Positions 5,989 to 10,568 of a DNA stretch of 10,568 nucleotides are shown piece by piece. The DNA lies in the NCBI GenBank assembly GCA_003648125.1, contig QMOE01000033.1, forward strand, positions 1 through 10,568, read 5' to 3'. Every line of letters starts with the position of its first letter. The first letter of the stretch is position 1. The notes beneath the pieces were generated by a model that saw only the letters and a program-made list of their open reading frames with translations, ran no database searches and had not been told where the DNA came from. The stretch is from Chloroflexota bacterium (lineage in GTDB: Bacteria > Chloroflexota > Anaerolineae > B4-G1). A program made the translations under genes and the position numbers.

Positions 5989-6854
5989 CGAGGCAACTCT
6001 TCCTTGCTTGTTCCCTCGTACACCATCAGACCTATCCCATCTGGCCCAATGTGCGAGGCCAACAACGGCCCATAGAGTAAAACGGGAAACTCGTGGCCCG
6101 GCGCGATAGTCTCCAACCGCTCCCGCAATACCTTTGTCCTCTGCGTGGGGTAAGGGGTGCTCTGCAAAATAGCCACCCGCTCAATGTCGGAGAATTCGTT
6201 GGCGAACTCGATCAACTTGTCTGTCGCCCTATCGTGGCTGCGGACTTTTTCCATCGGAATGATGTTGCCTTCCTCCATCTCCAGAAAAGGTCTGATATTT
6301 AACATAGCGCCCAGTATAGCCTGGGCCGGGCTGATGAGCCGGCTATGCTCCAAATAGTCCAGTGTATCGGTGACAAAGACAATGTAGACACGCCGAATCA
6401 TTCCCCGAATCTGCCGCACGATCTCGCTCAGGGAAACAGAATCGCAGGCCAAGCATGCCGCTTCCTGCGCCAGGATACCCAAGCCCAGGGAGAGCGTCTC
6501 CGAATCCATAACCACGATGTCGCAACGGCCCAGAAACCCGCTGGCCGCGCTCTGCGCCTCGCGGTGAACGCAACTGAGACTGGCCGAGGAGTGAATGGAG
6601 ATAATTTGATTGGTATCGCTCATCAGACATTCATACACGCGCCGAAACTGCTCGGCTGTCGGACCAACGATCTCGGGATGAACGCGGTCGCGCGTCATGC
6701 GGTGTAACAATTCCTCGTGGTCTAAATCGGTGCCGTCCTGGTAATCTTGGCCGTCAATGCTAATAGTCAGCGGCACGATGGTCACTCCGAGCCGTTCGGC
6801 AACACCAGGCTCAATAATTGCTGCGCTGTCAGTAACAATGTGAACTCTAGACAC
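5985..6854 (-). CDS. degV: DegV/FakB-family protein (copy 2, diverged pocket)
   Basis: This 289-residue protein is a tandem paralogue of the next gene: both begin MSRVxIVTDS and share the EDD-fold layout. Conserved parts are VTDSAA at 7-12, VVMDSETLSLGLG at 114-126, DTLDYLE at 163-169 and ASHIGPDGIG at 266-275 with His268. Several pocket motifs have drifted: the P-T-T-S/A segment reads PEIVGP (60-65), the LSGTY/LSGMY loop reads LSCVH (93-97), and the R/K-x-G-R segment after DTLxYL reads EHSRLIS (169-175). It may therefore bind a different lipid or act in a different manner; that is inference. The GTG start at 6854 follows GGAGG at good spacing. The gene starts 26 nt after fakA and its TGA overlaps the start of copy 1, so the three are surely co-expressed. 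Confidence 0.88.
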   Translation of the reverse strand: MSRVHIVTDSAAIIEPGVAERLGVTIVPLTISIDGQDYQDGTDLDHEELLHRMTRDRVHPEIVGPTAEQFRRVYECLMSDTNQIISIHSSASLSCVHREAQSAASGFLGRCDIVVMDSETLSLGLGILAQEAACLACDSVSLSEIVRQIRGMIRRVYIVFVTDTLDYLEHSRLISPAQAILGAMLNIRPFLEMEEGNIIPMEKVRSHDRATDKLIEFANEFSDIERVAILQSTPYPTQRTKVLRERLETIAPGHEFPVLLYGPLLASHIGPDGIGLMVYEGTSKEELPR

Positions 6855-6880
6855 GATACCTCCGTTGGCAGTCGGATGGT

Positions 6881-8533
6881 CTACTCCACCGAAAGAATGT
6901 AATGATAATGCGGCTGCCCGCCGAAGACAACTTCGATTTCTTGATCGGACCAGGTTTGCTGCAAGAGATCAGCCAGCGCGATGGCGTCATCTTCGCTCAC
7001 GTCTGCGCCATAGTACAAGGTGATGATCTCACATTGGGCCGCGTCCATCTCCGCCAGCAGCGCCAACACGACTTGCTCAACCTTTGTACCGGCTACCTTC
7101 AAATCCCCGTCGTGCAGGCCAATGATCTGTCCATCGGTGACTTTTACGCCGTTGATCGTCGCCGAGCGGGTGGCAGTGGTGACCTCCCCCGTCTTGACAT
7201 CCTCCATCATGCTCGCCATCACGTCCACGTTGGTCTCAAAGTCGGCCTGGTAATTGATCGCCAAGAGCGCCGCCAACCCCTGCGGAATGGAGCGGCTGGG
7301 AACGACGGCTATGGGCTTATCGCCAAGTTCGCAGGCTTGCTCGGCGGCCAGGATGACGTTGCCGTTGTTAGGCAGTAAAATCACCTGCCTGGCCGGCAAA
7401 CTCTCCGCAGCTTCCAACAAGTCCTGCGTGCTGGGGTTCATCGTCTGACCACCGCGCACGATGGCTTCCACGCCCAGGCTCTGGAAAACACTGGCCAATC
7501 CATCCCCCATGACAACGGCCACGACGCCAATCTCCTGAGACGTCGCAGGAGCAGGCGTCAGATCACGCTCGGCGATAAAATCGCGGTACTGAGCCTGCAT
7601 ATCCTCCACCACGACATCGCGCAGCGACCCCAGGCCGGCCCCATAACTGATGGGAACGCCCGGATCAGGCACGTGAACGTGTACCTTGACCGTCTCCGGG
7701 TCGCCCACGACGAGCGGGCACTCGCCCATCTCTGTGATTCTCTGTCGGACTTGGTCCACGTCGAGGCTCTGACCGACGATGAGAAACTGCACGTCGTAGC
7801 CGTACCCGGCCTCACCTGGCTCTACCTCCGTGGCGATGAGGTGCACTGCATCGGCCATTTGCGCGTCCTCGGCAATAGGCTCGCCTCGCATATGTCGTAA
7901 CATACCCTCCAATATAACGAACAGCCCCTGACCGCCGGCATCTACCACCCCGGCTTCCTTGAGCACCGGCAACAGCGATGGGGTAAGCATAACCGCCTCG
8001 TGAGCGGCGAACACCATCCGCTCCAACATGCGCGCCAAATCATCCGTATCTTTCTCCGCCCGGGTCGCCGAGTCGGCGACGGCGCGGGCGACGGTAAGAA
8101 TTGTGCCCTCGACCGGTTTGACCACGCCCTTGTAGGCGGTCGCTGCCGCTTCTCGACAGGCAGCGGCCAATTCGGGGGCGCGATAGACCTTCTTCCCATC
8201 CAGGCTGCGGGCAAACCCACGCCAGACCTGGGAAAGAATAACACCCGAGTTTCCCCGAGCGCCCATCAGCGCACCGTGAGCCATCCGGTGAGCAACCCGC
8301 CCCACATTGTGTTCCGGCGAGTCCTTGATCTCGTTCCAGGCGGATTGCATCGTCAACACCATGTTGGTCCCAGTGTCGCCGTCGGGGACCGGATAGACAT
8401 TGAGCACGTTAATCGCATTCTGATGATATTGCAGCCAGGCCAGCGCCGCTTTGATCAATCGCTTAAAGCCCTGACCGTCCGTGCCCAGGCGCGGATGCTG
8501 CTGTACAACTGTTGATGATTCCTTGTCTGCCAA
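6881..8533 (-). CDS. fakA: Fatty acid kinase FakA (DAK2/DegV-type kinase)
   Basis: FakA phosphorylates fatty acids carried by FakB/DegV proteins to acyl-phosphate, the substrate of PlsY in phospholipid synthesis. The product is 550 residues, normal for the YloV/FakA family. The N-terminal DhaL/DAK2 kinase domain (about 20-205) holds NVLNVYPVPDGDTGTNM with the Asp residues that bind Mg-ATP (48-57) and GARGNSGVILSQ (91-102). GVVDAGGQGL follows in the kinase domain. The C-terminal half is the DegV-like EDD domain, with GDGLASVFQSLGVEAIVRGGQTMNPS and LLPNNGNV, and ends FGGQPHYHYILSVE, the family tail. No ATG fits. I prefer the TTG at 8533 (MADKESS) because GAGGGGGAG precedes it at correct spacing; the GTG at 8548, directly after the Asp23 stop, has no ribosome site. 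The gene lies between an Asp23-family gene and two fakB-type genes. Confidence 0.94.
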   Translation of the reverse strand: MADKESSTVVQQHPRLGTDGQGFKRLIKAALAWLQYHQNAINVLNVYPVPDGDTGTNMVLTMQSAWNEIKDSPEHNVGRVAHRMAHGALMGARGNSGVILSQVWRGFARSLDGKKVYRAPELAAACREAAATAYKGVVKPVEGTILTVARAVADSATRAEKDTDDLARMLERMVFAAHEAVMLTPSLLPVLKEAGVVDAGGQGLFVILEGMLRHMRGEPIAEDAQMADAVHLIATEVEPGEAGYGYDVQFLIVGQSLDVDQVRQRITEMGECPLVVGDPETVKVHVHVPDPGVPISYGAGLGSLRDVVVEDMQAQYRDFIAERDLTPAPATSQEIGVVAVVMGDGLASVFQSLGVEAIVRGGQTMNPSTQDLLEAAESLPARQVILLPNNGNVILAAEQACELGDKPIAVVPSRSIPQGLAALLAINYQADFETNVDVMASMMEDVKTGEVTTATRSATINGVKVTDGQIIGLHDGDLKVAGTKVEQVVLALLAEMDAAQCEIITLYYGADVSEDDAIALADLLQQTWSDQEIEVVFGGQPHYHYILSVE

Positions 8534-8548
8534 CCTACTCCCCCTCAC

Positions 8549-8905
8549 TCAATCAATGTCGCTGACGCGCAGCCCCTCGACGTGGACGTTGACCTCGACA
8601 ACGGGTATACCCAACGCCCGTTCGACGCTGAACTTGACGACGTTCATCACACTGCGAGCCACCGCGACGATGCGAGTGCCATATTCAATAATCACGTAAA
8701 CGTCAATGCTAATACGACCTTCTTCGACGCGCACCTCTATTCCGCGCTTCCTGGCGCTGGAGACAGCACTGACGACGCCCACAGCCAAGTTCTTGGCCGC
8801 GGTACCTACGACGCCATAGCAAGCCAGTACCGCCTCGTCCGCAATACTGGCGATGGCAGTCGGCGAGACCTCGATACGCCCCAGACTATGCTCTTGTTCC
8901 GACAT
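8549..8905 (-). CDS. Asp23/Gls24 family envelope-stress protein (DUF322)
   Basis: The 118-residue product matches the Asp23/Gls24 (YloU) family: GRIEVSPTAIASIADEAVLACYGVVGTAAK at the N-terminus, a KRGIEVRVEEGRISIDVYVIIEYG central strand region, and the VNVHVEGLRVSD end. In Gram-positive bacteria members associate with the membrane through AmaP or respond to alkaline and envelope stress, but the function of the single-copy gene beside fakA is not settled. There is no signal peptide or membrane helix. The frame is open to a TTG at 8917, but the ATG at 8905 has GGAGG five to six bases upstream and is the start. It is the first gene of the minus-strand cluster and divergent from rpmB; I could not find a convincing promoter for it in the 152-nt gap. 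Confidence 0.92.
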   Translation of the reverse strand: MSEQEHSLGRIEVSPTAIASIADEAVLACYGVVGTAAKNLAVGVVSAVSSARKRGIEVRVEEGRISIDVYVIIEYGTRIVAVARSVMNVVKFSVERALGIPVVEVNVHVEGLRVSDID

Positions 8906-8992
8906 GATTTCCTCCAATTAGCAGGGGACAAACTCCCGAGTAGCGCAATTTGTTAAACCGCGTCTTGACAAGTTGATTGGCCCTACAACAGT

Positions 8993-9021
8993 TTGCGCGA
9001 AAGGCTGCCTTATGGTATGAT
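8993..9021 (+). promoter_or_regulatory. Extended -10 promoter for rpmB
   Basis: TATGAT (9016-9021) is preceded by TGG (9013-9015), an extended -10 (TGn) element, with a weak -35 TTGCGC 17 nt upstream (8993-8998). Transcription would start near 9028, about 30 nt before the rpmB ATG. A TTGACA at 8965-8970 is too far away to pair with this -10 box. Confidence 0.55.
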
Positions 9022-9057
9022 ATGCCCCGTCGTAAACAAAAAAACGAGGTGATTCAA

Positions 9058-9240
9058 ATGGCAAAATGTGAAATGTGCGGTAAAAGTCCTCAATTCGGGC
9101 ACAACGTCAGCCACTCCAAGCGGGCAACAAATCGGCAGTTCAAACCCAATATCCAGCGCGTCAAGGTCGAGATAAAAGGTAAAATGCGCCGCATGTATCT
9201 TTGCACCCGCTGCCTGCGGACGCTGAACAAGAACAGCTAA
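9058..9240 (+). CDS. rpmB: 50S ribosomal protein L28, zinc-binding form
   Basis: L28 is a structural protein of the large ribosomal subunit. The 60-residue product has MAKCEMCGKSP-FGHNVSHS at the N-terminus, the basic RATNRQFKPNIQ segment, and the MYLCTRCLRTLNK end. Cys4/Cys7 and Cys49/Cys52 form a full zinc site, so it is the C+ form. The frame is open upstream to 8977, but the ATG at 9058 gives the exact family N-terminus and follows GAGGTGATT. It is the only plus-strand gene in the window, divergent from the Asp23-family gene and convergent with rpe. The rpmB/asp23/fakA neighbourhood is shared with Bacillus, although there all three point the same way. Confidence 0.97.
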   Translation: MAKCEMCGKSPQFGHNVSHSKRATNRQFKPNIQRVKVEIKGKMRRMYLCTRCLRTLNKNS

Positions 9241-9255
9241 GCTTCCTCTCCCCTT

Positions 9256-9290
9256 AGAAACCAGGTTTTTCTAAAAATCCTGGTTTCTTT
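9256..9290. terminator. Hairpin shared by the ends of rpmB and rpe
   Basis: AGAAACCAGG (9256-9265) pairs perfectly with CCTGGTTTCT (9279-9288); inside, a T5 run and an A5 run can pair further, with a small bulge. For rpmB the stem begins about 16 nt after the stop and ends in a short TTTCTTT tract, so it is a probable intrinsic terminator. The rpe stop codon (9271-9273) lies in the loop, so the last rpe codons are encoded in one arm of the stem. Confidence 0.65.
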
Positions 9291-9966
9291 GCGTTCCGCC
9301 CCGGCGAGCCGCCTCACGGATCGCCCTGGTAGCTTTCTCTATCCCTTCCGGCGCGCCAAAGATAGCCTCCCCGGCCACCAACACCGTCGCGCCGGCTGCC
9401 ACCACCCGCTCCGCCGTCCGCGGCCCGATGCCGCCATCTACCTCCAACTCCGCCTCGCTCCCTGCACCGTCCAGCATCTCCCGCACCCGCGCGATCTTGT
9501 GCAGCATGCGCTCAATAAACGGCTGCCCGCCAAAACCCGGGTTGACCGTCATCACCAGCACCAGAGCCACGTCATTGAGAATCTCGCCGATGGCCGATGG
9601 CGGCGTGGCCGGATTCAGCGCGATGCCCGGACGCGCGCCCAGTTCTCTGATCTGTTGCAGAACACGGTGCGCGTGAGGCGTGGCCTCAATGTGGATGGTC
9701 AGCCCAGCAGCGCCGGCCTCGGTAAATGCCAACACGTAGCGGGCAGGGTCGGCAATCATCAAATGCACATCGAGGGGCAAATCGGTGACGCGCCTCAGGG
9801 CTTGTACGACCAGCGGCCCGACGGTGATGTTCGGCACAAAGTGACCGTCCATCACGTCAACGTGGATATAGTCCGCGCCGGCGGCCTCGACGCTTTGGAC
9901 CACCTCGGCCAGGCGGGCAAAGTCGGCGGCGAGTATGGAGGGAGCGATTTTAATCGGCTGGGTCAT
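9271..9966 (-). CDS. rpe: Ribulose-phosphate 3-epimerase
   Basis: Rpe interconverts D-ribulose 5-phosphate and D-xylulose 5-phosphate in the pentose phosphate pathway. The 231-residue TIM-barrel product shows IAPSILAADF (7-16), HVDVMDGHFVPN (35-46) with metal ligands His35 and Asp37, VHLMI with His68, NPATP (118-122), MTVNPGFGGQPFI (139-151), and EVDGGI with Asp177. The last phosphate-loop motif reads VAGEAIF where most homologues have VAGSAIF, a small oddity. The frame is open to 10143, but the ATG at 9966 gives the normal N-terminus. It has no ribosome site, and a promoter ends only 7 nt before it, so the transcript is probably leaderless. The last residues (about GGTQRNQDF) come from the terminator hairpin and may be an acquired tail. 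Confidence 0.95.
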   Translation of the reverse strand: MTQPIKIAPSILAADFARLAEVVQSVEAAGADYIHVDVMDGHFVPNITVGPLVVQALRRVTDLPLDVHLMIADPARYVLAFTEAGAAGLTIHIEATPHAHRVLQQIRELGARPGIALNPATPPSAIGEILNDVALVLVMTVNPGFGGQPFIERMLHKIARVREMLDGAGSEAELEVDGGIGPRTAERVVAAGATVLVAGEAIFGAPEGIEKATRAIREAARRGGTQRNQDF

Positions 9967-9975
9967 TAGAGAGAT

Positions 9976-10004
9976 ATGATACAACGAGTTGAGATATTTG
10001 GCAA
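9976..10004 (-). promoter_or_regulatory. Promoter giving a probably leaderless rpe mRNA
   Basis: On the minus strand TTGCCA (10004-9999), a 17-nt spacer and TATCAT (9981-9976) each differ from the housekeeping consensus by one base. Only seven bases, ATCTCTA, separate the -10 box from the rpe ATG at 9966. The expected start point is therefore at or one base before the ATG, which explains the missing ribosome site. It lies in the 61-nt gap between rlmN and rpe. Confidence 0.65.
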
Positions 10005-10027
10005 CTGCGCCCGCTACCGGCCACGTT

Positions 10028-10568
10028 TTATCGCGCCTGCCGCCGCCGCAACTGCCCGCAGGCAGCTTGAATCTCCACCCCGCGCCGCGCGCGAATTGTG
10101 TACGGTATGCGATGGCGCTCCAAAATGTTGGTAAAGGCGTCAATCGCCGCCTGGGAGGAGGGTCGCCCGCTGTACCCCTGGGTGGGGTTGAGCGGGATGA
10201 GGTTGACGTGGGCCAAAAACCCCGTCAGACGGGCGGACAGGGCCTCGGCCTGCTCGGGCGTGTCGTTCACCCCCGCGACGAGCGCCCACTCGAAGCTGAC
10301 CCGTCGCCCGGCACGCTCGACGTAGCGATAACAGGCCTCAAAGAGCGCGTCCAGCCCGTAGCGGCGGTTGATGGGAATGAGTTGGTCGCGCAGCGCGTCG
10401 GTGGCCGCGTGCAGCGAGACGGCAAGTGTGATCTGCAACCCCTCTCTGGCTAATTTTTCGATTCCCGGCACGATGCCCACCGTGGAGAGGGTGATGTGTC
10501 GCTGTCCCAGGTTAAAGCCCGCCGGGTCAATCAGGCGGCGAATGGCGGCCATAGATGCACCATAGTTG
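10028..10568 (-). CDS. rlmN: 23S rRNA/tRNA adenine-C2 methyltransferase RlmN, 3' part
   Basis: RlmN is a radical-SAM enzyme that methylates C2 of adenine 2503 in 23S rRNA and of adenine 37 in some tRNAs. Only the C-terminal 180 or so residues are in the window; the frame runs open off the right edge (reading N-Y-G-A-S before MAAIRRL, where the family has the GEPLxNYD motif). Seen here are RHITLSTVGIVPGI, LAVSLHAATDALRDQLIPINRRY, FEWALVAGVNDTPEQA, VNLIPLNPTQG, and the C-terminal RARRGVEIQAACGQL. The last contains the cysteine that is methylated and forms the covalent intermediate (Cys355 in E. coli). The radical-SAM CxxxCxxC cluster motif and the true start lie outside. It is followed by rpe on the same strand, as in the Bacillus yloN-rpe region. 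Confidence 0.95.
   Translation of the reverse strand, partial: NYGASMAAIRRLIDPAGFNLGQRHITLSTVGIVPGIEKLAREGLQITLAVSLHAATDALRDQLIPINRRYGLDALFEACYRYVERAGRRVSFEWALVAGVNDTPEQAEALSARLTGFLAHVNLIPLNPTQGYSGRPSSQAAIDAFTNILERHRIPYTIRARRGVEIQAACGQLRRRQAR

Noticed and set aside
8965..8970. Perfect TTGACA upstream of rpmB
   Set aside because: No acceptable -10 box lies 16-18 nt downstream; the usable -10 (9016-9021) is 45 nt away, so it is probably chance.
8977..9057. N-terminal extension of L28
   Set aside because: The added 27 residues do not resemble L28, contain the promoter region, and the ATG at 9058 with GAGGTG gives the exact family start.
1..10568. New defence, mobile or biosynthetic system
   Set aside because: Every intact gene belongs to a recognised housekeeping family or a known coiled-coil type; no transposase, nuclease, toxin, CRISPR repeat or RNA gene was visible.

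Overview
The window is a compact bacterial housekeeping block, roughly 55-60% G+C by eye, with almost everything on the minus strand and only rpmB on the plus strand. The protein sequences suggest a Chloroflexota bacterium, probably Anaerolineae-like. The grounds are the style of the L32 and L28 proteins, a RecG with about 100 extra N-terminal residues, and a mixed Firmicutes/Actinobacteria-like gene order. This placement is an inference from family resemblance, not a database result.

From right to left, which is the direction of minus-strand transcription: the 3' part of rlmN runs off the right edge. Next comes rpe, with a good sigma-70-type promoter so close to its ATG that the mRNA should be leaderless. 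rpmB (L28) faces rpe, and the two share a hairpin in which rpe ends. rpmB is divergent from a long, tightly packed minus-strand cluster: an Asp23-family gene, fakA, two tandem degV/fakB-type genes, recG, coaD and a coiled-coil SepIVA/DivIVA-like gene. Stops and starts overlap or lie within 30 nt throughout (GTGA and TTGA overlaps), so this looks like one operon. A consensus promoter (TTGACA-N17-TATAAT) at the end of the SepIVA-like gene drives rpmF (L32) and probably fabD. A palindromic, MITE-like element of about 120 bp separates rpmF from fabD. At the left edge, directly after fabD, is what looks like a frameshifted and truncated minus-strand membrane-protein gene, followed by a simple CTCTGTG repeat.

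Functionally the block joins ribosome and RNA maturation (RlmN, L28, L32), pentose phosphate metabolism (Rpe), DNA repair (RecG), CoA synthesis (CoaD), fatty-acid activation (FakA plus DegV/FakB proteins yield acyl-phosphate) and the fatty-acid synthesis initiator FabD. The order rlmN-rpe-rpmB-asp23-fakA-...-recG-...-fabD parallels the Bacillus subtilis yloN-rpe-rpmB-yloU-yloV-recG-...-fabD region. The coaD/SepIVA-like/rpmF part recalls Actinobacteria.

I saw no phage, transposase, CRISPR, tRNA, rRNA or defence genes, and no clearly new system. The most interesting observations are the decayed gene at the left edge, the nested palindrome where plsX would often lie, the diverged second FakB paralogue, and the promoter and leader architecture of rpmF and rpe.
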